Below are positions 29,937-41,174 of a stretch of DNA of 64,000 nucleotides, in pieces. The position numbers were made by a program, and so were the translations under genes. Position 1 is the stretch's first letter. The number at the start of each line of letters is the position of its first letter. The stretch lies in the NCBI RefSeq assembly GCF_030247185.1, contig NC_080571.1:344193879-344257878 (forward strand), given 5' to 3'. The stretch is from Malaya genurostris (Eukaryota > Arthropoda > Insecta > Diptera > Culicidae). The notes beneath the pieces were generated by a model. It was not told where the DNA came from. It saw nothing but the letters and a program-made list of their open reading frames with translations, and ran no database searches.

Positions 29937-30639
29937 CAGTGACCATAGAAATCATAGAAGGGAGTTTCTGAGAAACCAAAGTGCCTACATCAGTGAAAAA
30001 ATCAAAAGTAGGCGTAGTATTAATTCATACACGATGAATATACTTCATACAAAGTGTATAATATAGATTAAGAATAATCTAGCATTTGATCATCCGGAAG
30101 CATAAAAATGGATGCTTTTATTAGAATATTCAGATAGAGACATTGGAATTACATACAGCGCATCTATAACCCTTTTTGTGCGGCCATATTGCGAGGTATG
30201 CCAAGAAGTACTCCAAGCAGCATCGTTGTATAACAAATACTGCTCGAGAAACATCTACAGTTTGGAAGTGCTACATAAGTTTGCATTTCAACAGGAGAAG
30301 CGATTGATGGACTAGAAGTCTTACTAACTGCTATAAAAAATTAGCTGATCGCAATAGAAAGTCAGGGGGAGGTATTCTTATTGCTATTTTAGCAGAGTTT
30401 GACGCCGAAATGATTACCACTACCACATTTAAATAATTTGAACATGTGTGGGTAAAAATTCATTTAGCAGGGGAGACGCATTTTTGCTTCAGTATATTTT
30501 TTTCCTAACAATGCCGGGAAAAAAAAACATATGAAAAGTTTCTGCATGTCAGATTAATAGACCCGATGACATAAGCTACGAGAAATAGATTGGTAAGAAC
30601 TTCTTAGAAACGACGGGAGTGTCTAAACTTCTATCGATA

Positions 30640-30945
30640 TGTTCTATCCATTGTTGTACGATATAATAATTGAAGATGCTCCATTGAACAAAAAAATAGA
30701 CGCCAAAGTAATTCAAAGTATCCTGTTTGGTATAACGGGCATATTAGAAACTGAAGAAATTGAAAACAAGAAGCACATAAAAAGGAGAAAGAGAAGACAA
30801 CAGTGTCATGCAATTGACACTGCATCCGAAGAATATAACTCAAAAATTGAACAGAATATTAAATCTTGCCCAAAACAATTCTTTAGTTTAATGTTAGAAA
30901 CAAATTTGAAACCAGAACACTTTCCGTTAAGAATGTATTTTTTCA
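30640..30945 (+). pseudogene. LINE fragment, endonuclease-RT linker
   Basis: The frame contains a basic stretch and then NIKSCPKQFFSLMLETNLKPEHFP. The same linker occurs after the densovirus copy B as EIKSCPKNFFNYVKQKLKSNNFP (51030-51100), and in other wording at 13650. It belongs to the Jockey/CR1-like LINE. Everything upstream and downstream of the linker is missing. Confidence 0.6.
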
Positions 30946-31134
30946 GTTTTCTACACAAAAAAGTACTAGCCCATTTAACCCCAACTTTCTTTCACATAGC
31001 AAAAGGAGGCTATGAGAAAACTCTCAAGGTTAATGGGCTTTGCCCGACATAATTATGTCATTAGGGATGGCCCCATGGCCCCTTGGCCCCTTGGCTGATG
31101 TCATATGGAGTTTGGCTGGCGGCTGGCTAGAGGT

Positions 31135-31160
31135 GATAGATTAGTATTCTCTAATCTATC
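31135..31160. repeat. Densovirus terminal hairpin, copy A
   Basis: A perfect 10-bp inverted repeat gatagattag / ctaatctatc around a 6-base loop. The same hairpin with one loop difference starts densovirus copy B (47605). Similarity between A and B begins here, so it likely marks the viral genome end. Confidence 0.75.
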
Positions 31161-31273
31161 GAGCAAGCAATAAGTGCTAGTATATTTTTCGTGTGTATAT
31201 TTTTCTGATAAGGATAGTGATAAGAATGCGGTATTTTGTTAGAGGTGAATGAAGGTTATCAATATGAGTAATG

Positions 31274-31282
31274 CTATATAAG
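31274..31282 (+). promoter_or_regulatory. TATA box of densovirus copy A
   Basis: ctatataag, conserved at the same place in copy B; it lies about 41 bases before the first ATG (31315). Confidence 0.6.
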
Positions 31283-31314
31283 ATGATGGTTAGTATGGTA
31301 AGTGAACTTAGTTA

Positions 31315-31890
31315 ATGTTTGTTTGTGCTAATGTAACAATGTCAGACAGTGAGATATCAGTTGTGGAGGAGAATTATCCTGCTAATGTGAAATTATCGAG
31401 AAGTGTCGAAACTGTTGCATATCAAATATGGATTTATTTGAAGAAACAGAAAGTGTCAGTGGAGAAATTGAAGGATCTACTGGTGAAGTACAGGGAAATG
31501 TCACCCCTGAATCAGACTCCGATACTGTATGGTCTATGGAAGGAATTGATGATAGAACTAATGTTCAACGAGAAAGACAGTGTCTCCAAAGAGGAATTCT
31601 CTACTACGCTAAGAGAGAAGATAGTCGAGGAAGATATTGGCATTCGGGTATATGGCGATGTAAAGAATTGGAAACTGCTGCGGAACTTTATTCACGATTG
31701 TGTAATGCATCAAGCAGAATCAGATTCCTCTATGCGTTTATCGATGGCAACCACATCCATGTCATCCACGACTGCACGAATTCCAATGCAGTTTGCCGAT
31801 GTTTCCGTCATAAGCTTATTAAACGAAGATCCACTAGGCGTCAACTCGGACAGATCCACAACTCAATCAACTCGGACAGATCGGAGTTAG
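31315..31890 (+). pseudogene. Densovirus NS2-like frame, copy A, 3'-truncated
   Basis: A 191-codon frame with an ATG at 31315 and a second at 31339 that begins MSDSEISVVEENYP. It overlaps the NS1 frame (31428 onward) in the +2 register. The overlapped part is conserved in copy B (47846-48586) in the same register, so both frames are real viral coding sequence. This arrangement is known for densovirus NS1/NS2. No catalytic motif is visible; the protein is Ser/Thr/Met-rich. Viral similarity stops at about 31855, and the last residues are read-through. Confidence 0.7.
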
Positions 31891-31898
31891 AATGTTAA
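31428..31898 (+). pseudogene. NS1: Densovirus NS1 N-terminal part, copy A
   Basis: ATG at 31428, acidic N-terminus, then the nickase region with GNHIHVIHDC (about nt 31750-31780), the HUH-type metal-binding motif of rolling-hairpin initiator proteins, followed by a basic stretch. The sequence parallels copy B from about 31500 (VTPESDSDTVW) until about 31855 and then diverges, so the helicase domain is absent. Unlike copy B, it keeps the natural start and the first ~25 residues. It is a replication protein of a parvovirus; this fragment is non-functional. Confidence 0.8.
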
Positions 31899-32493
31899 AG
31901 AAACTTGTCATTTTTTCATAAATTGTCTATGAATTAAAATTTCATATATTAAGCAATCTGTTCCTTGCTGTGAACTATTTTACGAATAGTTTAAACTTAA
32001 GGTAAACATTTGTATTTTGATGTTTATTTTCTAAAAAGTAGTTGAATTTCACTCAACACATTGCGATTCTCAACCGTATTTACAGCTTTTTTTCGTGCAC
32101 TGTACATCGAGAAATATTCCATACATTTGGAGCTGTTTGGTTCAGTGCACTGATTGGAAAAGCTGTCACATGTGCATTAAAAAATTTGTAGTGTATTAGT
32201 AACCTTTTTTGCCACTGCACTTTACTGTGATGTCCCTCGTGATTGATCAATATTGATATATAGTATATTTGGCTAAGTTTCAGCAGGTTAACACAATTGA
32301 ATAAAATAAAGTATAGCCAGTTCTAATTTAGGCTCCAATGGAAACGTTTGCTTTAAAAAACCCTTTCTTTAGGATATAAAATATAACTTAAGTACTATCG
32401 CTGGTGAACCATTCATCTTCTAAGAATACTGTTGAATTTGAATGTAAAAATGATTTTATTCAACTTAATAAAGATGTACAATGTTCACAAATG
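31899..32493. other. Unassigned AT-rich sequence
   Basis: Nearly 600 bases with no coding frame and no repeat structure that I can support. Confidence 0.5.
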
Positions 32494-32983
32494 TTAATAG
32501 TAATCACAGTTTTTGTTATCGTAATTGAAGTTGTTGAAAAAAATGTCACATTCAAAAGAATAACCAATAAGCGGAAAATTAGTGTTCGAGCAAAAGAACT
32601 ATACAAAATGATGAGGATATTTTTTTTGATAATTTGGAGTTCTGAACTGTGTGTTTGTCCTAGGAAGGATGTCGGTAGCAGAGCCAAGCTACCTAAGGGA
32701 ACAAAAGAGTGTGGTCGAATGCGATGGCAAGTTGAAGACAAAGACCATCAAGTTGTCGGAAGCATGAACACAAGAGCTGGTAAATCGGGACAGAAAATTA
32801 AGAAGACTTATATCCGGTACTGAAGACAGTAATAACGAATTGAAGTACAGACAACATGAGACCAATCGGAAAAATACACATAATAAGACAAGAAGAAAGT
32901 ACACGCAACCATAAACAAGTATATGCAAGTTCAAGTTCAATGTTTAATCCATCACAGTATAGGACATTACGGAGAAAACAATT
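32494..32983 (+). repeat. 490-bp duplicated block, copy 1
   Basis: Matches 37605-38092 at roughly 95% by eye, starting ttaatagtaatcacag and ending ggagaaaacaatt. It contains a broken frame with SELCVCP and ECGRMRWQVEDKDHQVVG. The first of these recurs, diverged, near 43490-43510 in front of a CxxC zinc-knuckle remnant, so the block is probably part of an LTR-element gag. Confidence 0.8.
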
Positions 32984-33419
32984 TTAGCGGAACGATTATC
33001 ATCACTGACAGTAATTCCGATTATACCCAAAACTGATTAATTCTAAACTATGGTCCATAACCCGGAGAACTATTCAACGAGAAGCAGACAAAAGAATATA
33101 GTTCAAATACACTAAAATGAGAAACAGAAAGTAAAGTAACCGAAAACTATTTGTGAACAATATTAGTAATAGTAATCCCAAAGAAAAAAATGTTGTGGCC
33201 CAACAACATACCCGTTCGATGTAAAACTCGCGCAATCCACCCGACAATGACTCTTCAAGCCATTATCAAGCTCAGTAAGTAAGGGGGCATGCAGCGACCC
33301 CAAATTTAAATTCAATATTAGAAATTATCCAGAAGGCAGCAAATTTCATCTTAATTAGTTTTAGGTGTACTACTGTATCAGCCATCTCAGTATGGCATTT
33401 TCATGAAACAGCAACGGCT
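32984..33419. other. Unassigned sequence
   Basis: No frame or repeat I can support. Confidence 0.4.
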
Positions 33420-33760
33420 GAAGCATTTCGAGTAACAGTAGCTTCACAGAAGAGAAGCATTCATCCTTCATCGAGAACATCTGAATTACTGTCAAGAAAG
33501 CCGCTCGTAAGAGGAAATCACACAGCTTGCGTAATCCAGAACGACGGAAGGACCCATCCACACCAACCTACAACCAACCAACATCGACGAAAGCTAGAAC
33601 TCCAGTTGAGAATCAGTACTCTTCTGTAAGTAATAAACCTTTTTATTTATTAACAAAAGTGAACATTGAGTGATAATACTAACAAGTGTTTCAAAGTGCA
33701 AATTTAAAATATAAGAAAAAACTTGTCGTAAAATAACTTGAACACCTGAAACAGTAAATG
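33420..33760 (+). repeat. Errantivirus C leader remnant
   Basis: About 340 bp matching the 5' leader of errantivirus C (44045-44345), including gcttcacagaagagaag, aggacccat, ctgtaagtaataaac and gtgataatactaacaagtg. The ctgtaagt sits where a leader splice donor would. It is a second, orphaned copy of the same family. Confidence 0.75.
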
Positions 33761-33904
33761 TCGTGATGAAAGTATCCAAGTGCTAAACAATATTACAATA
33801 CAACATCTAAGAAATCTGAAAAAGACAAGAAAAAAATTTACTTTGGGTCTTTGAGATTTCCAAAATTTTAAAGAATAACTTCGACCACACAAAAGTAAAT
33901 AGAT

Positions 33905-34282
33905 TATTTACAGCAGAAGATGGGCGCTCTCCAATCGTTTTCATCGAGCCTGGCGTCAAGGTAAATGCGACATATTATCGGGAAAGTAGTCTGGAGGTTG
34001 CTTTGAAGCCATGGGCAGACAAACATTTCGGTGGCAGACCATGGACGTTTCAGCAGGACTCGGTACCGTCTCACAAAGCTCGAGTGAACCAAGAATGGCT
34101 GAAAAACAACGTTCCGAACTTCCCAACTAAAAGATACACCAGCCTCGAGGCGCTGAAAAAAGTTATTGTCCGCGAGTGGGCCAAAATACACCTGCAAGTC
34201 ACATTCGGGCAGCTTGCGATTCGTTTTTTGACCGTCTCAAGGCCATAGTCAAGGCAAAAGGTGGTCAAATCGAGCAAAAGTG
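33905..34282 (+). pseudogene. maT-like mariner transposase, deleted
   Basis: An open stretch begins EDGRSPIVFIEPGVK, continues through LKPWADKHFGGRPWTFQQDSVPSHKARV (second catalytic Asp), then jumps from NNVPNF to RYTSLEALKK. This skips the SPDLNPxDYSLW segment that holds the third Asp of the D,D37D/maT group. A frame change near 34190-34200 precedes the C-terminal DRLKAIVKAKGG, read to about 34282. The N-terminal DNA-binding part and both inverted repeats are not recognisable. Dead fragment. Confidence 0.8.
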
Positions 34283-34675
34283 AATTGATTCTGAACTTTG
34301 TATTATTTTTACACATTTTGTACTTTGAATTAAGTAAAAGTAATTTTCCAAACTGAATTTATGGCCTTTTTAATTGGTTACACTTCGAGTGCCGGACCCT
34401 GTACAGTGATCGTCAGTGTGTGCACAAATTCGATTTCCATTGAATTGAATGAAGTTTTACAAGCACCGATCACCAGCATGAGGCATTGGGAAAATACAGT
34501 CGTTATTTTCAAATGCCGAAGAGAAAGCAGTACAGGACTCAGTAGATAGAAATACTGCGATGGTTTTTCCAGAATAAGAAACACAATAAGGCTGATATTT
34601 TTACCAAATCTTTGGTAAGAGGATAGATAATGGTTTACAGATACAATTTCGAATCGAGGAAAGTGTTGAAATATA

Positions 34676-36345
34676 GTAATTTCGTAGTTGCATTTCACAG
34701 TGTAGAGTATCAAACCATCCAATAGTACAGAACCTATGTTGTAAGACGGTTGGCAGTAACCGTAGTTTACCTTATTTTTTCGAAAAGACCTTTCAACAAA
34801 TCCTTCCTCGTAAGACGAAAAAAAACAAAATATATAAGTAAAAGTATTATATTATTTTGTAGTATTATATGTTTAGTTGTTGTTCACGTTCCGACGCGAA
34901 CAGCGCATTTCAAGGTGATGCGTAGTTTGTATTCTGCAGATGAAAAAGACTATAACTTGCGTGATGCTGAAATCACATCCAGCGCGACAACCAATGAGCG
35001 AGCATATATTCTAGAAAGAAGTAGGGAATATTCTGGAAATAGTGGGTATATAAGCAGTGCTATTTGCTATCATGAATTTATTCTTCAAACTGTTAAATAG
35101 CAAAGTGAATTCGTTGTGAAATCCTCAAACCTTTAAAATGGAAAGTGAATATAATTGTGAATAAAACCCAGCCAGTTTTCTTAATAGCCTTCCAGTTCTG
35201 CCCGAGCAGTCCAGTTTAGCCGTGTTTACAGTCCACTGACTATCAAGTTGTTGACGGATTTGTGAAATCTAACCGCCCGGGTTAGAAGAGTTTAAATAAC
35301 CGAGTATCCAACCCACAAATGCCGGATCAGAATACTCAGCCATTCCCATACCACGCTTCAAGCTTGAGCGAATCCGTTTCCTTTTCTGACGTGTCAGGAC
35401 ATGTTAAGTCATGTCGCAATAGGACAAGCAAGCGAATTGCGTCTCCAGAGTCCGAAGCGGCTCTGACAGTTGTTATGTAGATTATACGATAGTTTAGAGA
35501 TAAATAACCATGATAATATTAGAGTGTATTATATACCGATGAATCACTAGGTTAGAAGAAAAGTGTATAATAATCCGGTTTCCAGCAACACTGTTCCGGA
35601 AAGAGATCAGTACATACATGCTCGAAGAAAACGCTAGCAACCGAAACGCTAGGAACAGTGATCGAAATATTTATTTCGTGACAGATGGTGACCCGTGATT
35701 TAAGCAATTTTTGCATTGCGCTCTTATAAAATTTTTGAGCCATGATACTGTACGGAAAGGAGGTGGCGGTGATCACGTTTTACTATGTGTTAGTTCGGTT
35801 GCCATTTTATTTTGGAATAACAGAGAGACGAGAAGAAGAAAAAAAAACATAAACAAGTGACGTTGCGGGATTAGGTTTTATGAAAATATTTAGAGTTAAT
35901 TCTAGTCGAGAGAACTGGCATCACTGGAGAAGAAAACACAGTGCTTCTGTGTTGCTCTAATAAAAAGTGTTTTTTCAGTGATTTTAGAAAGTTCTAGTGA
36001 AATAAGTAGTTTAATTATTGATTTTCAGTGATGGTGAAGTCGTGCTGAATAAAGGTTTGGTTGAGAATGCATACCCTTATATGAAATTAGGAATCTACGC
36101 GCGAGAAGGCAAACAGTAACAGGATTGGCGAAACTTTAAACGACTCTATGAACAAAATAAACAAAAAACACGGACAATTCAATGATACGGATAACATCAA
36201 TAGACTTATGGCGAATCTTGGTAAAACAATGGAAGACTTTGTAGTAACACTCGGCAATTTAGTTTCAAATATGTCGATAATACAGTGGAAAGATGATCTT
36301 ACTAATTCATTACAAAAAGCAGAAATCATATGTCACGGAAGTTGA
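34676..36345 (+). other. LTR/leader-like sequence, probably from old retroelements
   Basis: 34676-34750 resembles 28425-28500 (cgtagttgcatttcacagtgtagag). At 35035-35060 a TATA-type box (gggtatataagcag) and at about 35160 gaataaaac look like LTR promoter and poly(A) signals. At 35685 atggtgacccgtg has the look of a retroelement primer-binding site preceded by TGTTATG...-type LTR sequence. A weak frame 36148-36345 could be gag. The assignment to a BEL- or copia-like element is a guess. Confidence 0.35.
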
Positions 36346-37604
36346 CGCTATGACTCTCGCGAATGGTCAGCAAAGACAAAAGCTGACGCTAAAGAGTGTA
36401 CACGAATTCCTCTGAACCACAACAAAAGAGAACGGCACTTCTGGTCGCACCAAAGGTTTGTCCATCAGAAAAAAATACCAAAAAAAAAATGAAAAATCAA
36501 GAGTAAATCTTCAAACCTACCTACAGTAAAATCGCTCTATTGTCGTCAGCAACATTGAATAACCTCATGTCAGCAAGGCAGAAGCCTGCGCATAAAGAAA
36601 AGCCGCGTATTAGCTCATGAGAAACGCATATGTCTAGGACCTAAATGTAATGAGTAGCTTTAGTTGTATTTTCTTGCATGCAGAGCTCATATGCTGTGAA
36701 TCAGGCATCAAATGTTAAAGATCTAGGCTTAATGAATTTTCTAAGCAACTGAACTTTTGCAAGTAATTACCTGACAAGTAACCCAAACGGAATTCAATGC
36801 AACCCAAATGTATGTACAATTCGGAATCTGCCTTACAAGCGGTTTGAACAAGTGGTCAAAACGTAAACAAATCAACTGTGAGCGTAATCTATACGTCCGC
36901 AGTTTTCAAGGAAACTTGAACCTCGATCGGGCTCATACCCGCTCCGGTATGCTACCGTATTGACGAGTTGCATAAGTGTTTGGTCGTCGAAGGAAAGAAA
37001 ACTAGATCGTTAGAAACATCGTTTGGCATGCACTAATAGTTTTGTGTAGAGATTTCACATTCATACTTGATTCATGTTATTTGTCATTTCAAGCCACGTG
37101 CTTAATTGGATTTCAAAATTATTGCTTGCCAAATGACTCAACAACGAAATGTATATAACTGTTCTAGAAACCCGCGGTAGGCATGAGAAAAAGTTCTGAT
37201 ATCATTTACCAGTTGATGGATTGTGTGTAATGGAGTTAGAAAAATAATATTGGTCATTGTGAGCGCGAGTTTAACAAATCAGAAAAAAATTTTATATGAA
37301 GCTAGTTGCGGGATAGTTTAGAAAAAAAAGACAGACGTATTGTCGACAAGACAAGTAATCTGCACAAGATTAAGTTTTAAAACTTTTCTTTTTTCAACTA
37401 TGTTGTATTCACTGTGATGTCGAAAAAGAAGTTTTAGCAAATCGTTTCAGTAGTCAAAACATACAGAAAAGACAAAATGCACAAAGATATGATAATGAAA
37501 AAACAAAAAAAAAAAGAGAATGCACATGCACAATGCGATTATGGAAAAAATACGAAAAAATACAAATAATAACAATCATAGAATAGACAATAGATCACGT
37601 AATA
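36346..37604. other. Unassigned sequence
   Basis: No coding frame. 37298-37327 (gaagctagttgcgggatagtttagaaaa) recurs at 43140-43170, marking a second copy of the same degraded element. Otherwise nothing identified. Confidence 0.4.
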
Positions 37605-38092
37605 TTAATAGTAATCACAGTTATTGTTATCGTAATTGAAGTTGTTGAAAAAAATGTCACATTCAAAAGAATAACCAATAAGCGGAAAATTAGTGTTCGA
37701 GCAAAAGAACTATACAAAATGATGAGGATATTTTTTTTGATAATTTGGAGTTCTGAACTGTGTGTTTGTCCTAAGAAGGATGTCGGTAGCAGAACCAAAC
37801 TACCTAAGGGAACAAGAGAGTGTGGTCGAATGCGGTGGCAAGTTGAAGACAAAGACCATCAAGTTGTCGGAAGCATGAACACAAGAGCTGGTAAACCGGG
37901 ACAGAAAAATTAGGAAGACTTATATCCGGTATTGAAGACAGTAATAACGAATTGAAGTACAGACAACATGAGACCAATAGAAAAAGAAAACATATAAAAA
38001 GACAAGAAGAAAGTACACGCAACCATAAACAATGAAAGTTCAAGTTCATTGTTTAATCCATCAAAATATAAGACATTACGGAGAAAACAATT
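37605..38092 (+). repeat. 490-bp duplicated block, copy 2
   Basis: Copy of 32494-32983. It has a few substitutions, and the shared gag-like frame ends earlier at 37913. It is followed by an errantivirus leader and gag. Confidence 0.8.
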
Positions 38093-38353
38093 ACGAAATC
38101 AAATCCATGAGTTACACTATCTACGATGGTTTATCGTGGACTTGATAATTCCAGGTAAGCAAACTCAAACTTAATCAAGAAACGGAAGAATTTATCAATT
38201 AAACCTTACTAATTAAGAGACCCGAGCCCATACCCTGGTAAGCGGAGGTCTTAATATCACATAAGATAAGAAAAAGCTAACATAATACAAATCAGTTATT
38301 CGGTGGAAAAATAAAACGACAGAAAATAGTGATTATCTTTTTAATTTAAAAAA

Positions 38354-39570
38354 ATGGAACATTTCCAATCCCAAATCAATGAACTACAAAGATTACTGGC
38401 CGAGAAAGACGACCAGATAAGTGAACTACAGATTGAAGCCATTGGAGCTGCCGAAGCGGTACAGGCAACTCAAACAGCGGCCAACGAAGCCAGAGCACAT
38501 ATCAGGATGGCAAATACGCCATCACCTAACGTAGAAGGTATTTAAAAAAAAACCTTCAAACACCACAAATTATTAAAGATTTACCGTTTTTCGACGGTAA
38601 CCCATCAAATCACACAGTTTTTTTAAAAGTATCGAGAGTCTTCTACCACTGCTCGACAACGCCATAGGAACACCGGTTTACCACGTATGGATGCAAGCCA
38701 TGCGTTCTAAAATACACGGAGACGCTGACAACGTACTTGAACTTTACGGCACCAGCCTCGACTGGACCGAAATTAAAACAAACCTCATCGCGCATTACAG
38801 TGATCGGCGAGATGAAGTTTGCCTTAGTAGAGATTTATTCCGGTTAGAACAAACCGGTTAGAGGAATTCTACGGAAAAATTTCCCATATAATATCTCTGC
38901 TTATAAACCTTTTAAATTTAAATAATAATAATGAACAGGTGAAATCCGCGAAAACAAAACTCTATCAAGAAATGGGGCTGGAAGTCTTTTTCGGGGATTT
39001 GAAGGACCCCTTAGGCCCAATAATAAGAGCACAAACTCCAACCACGCTCAAAGAAGCCCTAAGACTATGCCTCGAGGAAAATAATTATAACCACGGGCGA
39101 ACCCTCTATAAAGCACCAATACCCCTTCTTCCAACACTTCCTCCAAGAACAACGTTCCAACCACCGAGAATACCAATAAGGTCCCTTCCAAAACCTCACA
39201 GTTTCGGCTTCTCTCAGAACTACCCGACATTGCGCCCAAAACCAACATCTCCTCATTCCCAATTCCCGCAAACTCCTCAACAGCATCGCCTACACTACTC
39301 CAAACCATTCCAACCGAACCCTTACAGCTCCCCACAAAATCATTTTCAGACCCGACCGAACCATTTTCAACCACGTACTAACCAATTTCCGCCAAGACCA
39401 CCTTTCCAATTTCGCCAACCCCAACAACAAGCTCCCGTGCCTACGGAAGTCGACCCTTCCATAAGAAGTAAGAACAATTTTCACGAAGAACAAACACCTG
39501 ACGTAGAATCCATGCAAGATCAGCATCAACAACAATATTGGTATCCTGCTGCTACTGAACATTATCGTAT
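38354..39570 (+). pseudogene. gag: Errantivirus D gag
   Basis: ATG at 38354 after a leader with a splice donor-like aggtaagc (about 38150). The frame begins with a coiled-coil-like QINELQRLLAEKDDQISELQ stretch and stops at 38545. Related sequence continues in other frames: DLPFFDGNPSNHTVF (about 38580), the WTEIKTNLIAHYSDRRDE region (about 38765), then 38939-39560, a Pro/Gln/Phe-rich tail like that of gag B. At least three frameshifts. Pol is missing; the sequence passes to an env-tail/3'-end copy at 39714, implying an internal deletion. Confidence 0.78.
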
Positions 39571-39713
39571 AAATCATAATAAAACAAAACTGGAAACTGG
39601 TACAACCATTTTTGTTTTTTGTATAAAGAGATCACTTTCTGGTAATTTACTGTTTGTAATAACAAGTATTATGTCATGCGTATAACATAATCCTAGTGTG
39701 AACAGTGCGGTAT

Positions 39714-39990
39714 AGAGTATAGAGGTGGAAATGCATTCAGAAACGAAGATGCAGAAGTCCACCGGAATAAAAGAGGGGCAAAAGAATAGCACAAGGAATA
39801 TTTTGATAATATGAAGAAATTACAAAGTTAACAAAAATTCTATTTTTTGTGGAAGACAACACATTTAACACGGAATGCGAATCTAGGTTACTTCATGGGT
39901 TACAGTTATTATTGGAAAGGTAATAAAATCCAGATTTAAGTCCTATTTTTAGAAAGAAAAACAGGAATACATGCCGGGAGAACCAGGTAA
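39714..39990 (+). repeat. Errantivirus D 3'-end repeat, copy 1
   Basis: About 270 bp matching 42750-43010 (agaggtg(g/a)aaatgc, aagtccaccg, agcacaaggaatat, cagatttgagt-like). It includes the last env codons and probably the start of the 3' LTR. Confidence 0.7.
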
Positions 39991-40560
39991 GAGCTGCGGT
40001 GCAGCGCCCTTAGAAAATTTTCCTTCGAATTTGCTAGTATTATAGGAAAAAGTAGGAAATTGTGAAGGAAACTCTCATATCAGCGTAGCCGCAACCTTCA
40101 TGTATAAACTTTGTTATAGAAGCGTGTAAACCAACCCGGTGCCTACGGAAAAATGCGTTGCTAGGCGACACACCAAAACAATCGCGGCCATATTTGCGGC
40201 TAAAAATCGGGCAACCAAAATAAGAACAGAGCACGGGGAAAAGAAATGGAGACATTCATGGGATACGACATTAAGGCTAGAAGATACATTGACGCGTGAC
40301 TATAAAGCCAGTTAATATGCATGCAAAAATGAACGCACGCGACTAAGTCTGTGCGGCGGAGAGGCATTTCAAATTGCAATGACATGCAAACAAAAAGGAC
40401 GTCCTATAACACTAGGAAACCCTAAACTTCGAACAAATAGTAACAATTTTTAAAGGATTTAGTATAATTTTTTTTCTTCTTCCCTTCCGTTTGTGCTATA
40501 ACCTTACGTAAAATTACTTATTAATAAAGTTAACAGATATCACGTACGGAATGTGTCTGC
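39991..40560. other. Unassigned sequence before env D
   Basis: No frame. It ends in a probable splice acceptor (cattccag) near 40568. Confidence 0.4.
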
Positions 40561-41174
40561 TTGTATACATTCCAGTATCATGACAGCTATCGGAGTATTA
40601 GGAGGAAACAGCGGAAGTTACGATGGCAACCTCATGTTACAGAAGCTGGGGATAACGCGAATGATAAGCGGATCATATGATGTTAGGGTGAGTGTAAATT
40701 TAGAAGAATTACATGACATGACATGAACCAAACAGAATCAACAAGAGACTTATTGTTGATGGAAATGACAGCAATAAGAAAAGTAGTGGAATGGCGAAAC
40801 ATCGTACGGAGAATACGTCATAGACAAATCCTTGCATTAAAAATCCTAGCCGGGGAGGCAGGAGCAATAGAAATAATAACGGAGCTAGCAGCACCCATGC
40901 AGTTGCTAAAAGAAATGGAGACACATGGGAAAAGATCGCCTGGAAGACAAGACGTACAAAGGATGCAGTGACTATATCGGGACGAAGATATGTAATATGA
41001 CTAAATTGGAAGACAATCTAGAGACAAGCAGCGAATGCCTCGCAAATATGGTTTTTAAAGGAACGGCAAGGATCTGTGATGCCCACGCACTCAGGTTAAA
41101 TCATACAATGTGGTTCGAAACGGCGTGGCCAAATAGATGGGTATATGTGGCGCCACGAGCAACAGAAGTTAATA

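Noticed and set aside
32404..32823. 139-codon ORF as a host secreted or membrane protein
   Set aside because: It is duplicated with the retroelement-like block at 37605 and broken differently there.
34003..34248. Stand-alone small gene of 81 codons
   Set aside because: It is the middle of a deleted maT-like transposase that reads on in both directions.
34861..35170. Host promoter with TATA box
   Set aside because: Promoter and poly(A)-like signals lie close together as in an LTR, and no gene follows.
36900..36990. Possible tRNA-derived SINE on the minus strand
   Set aside because: A and B box-like strings are imperfect and no cloverleaf can be drawn with confidence.
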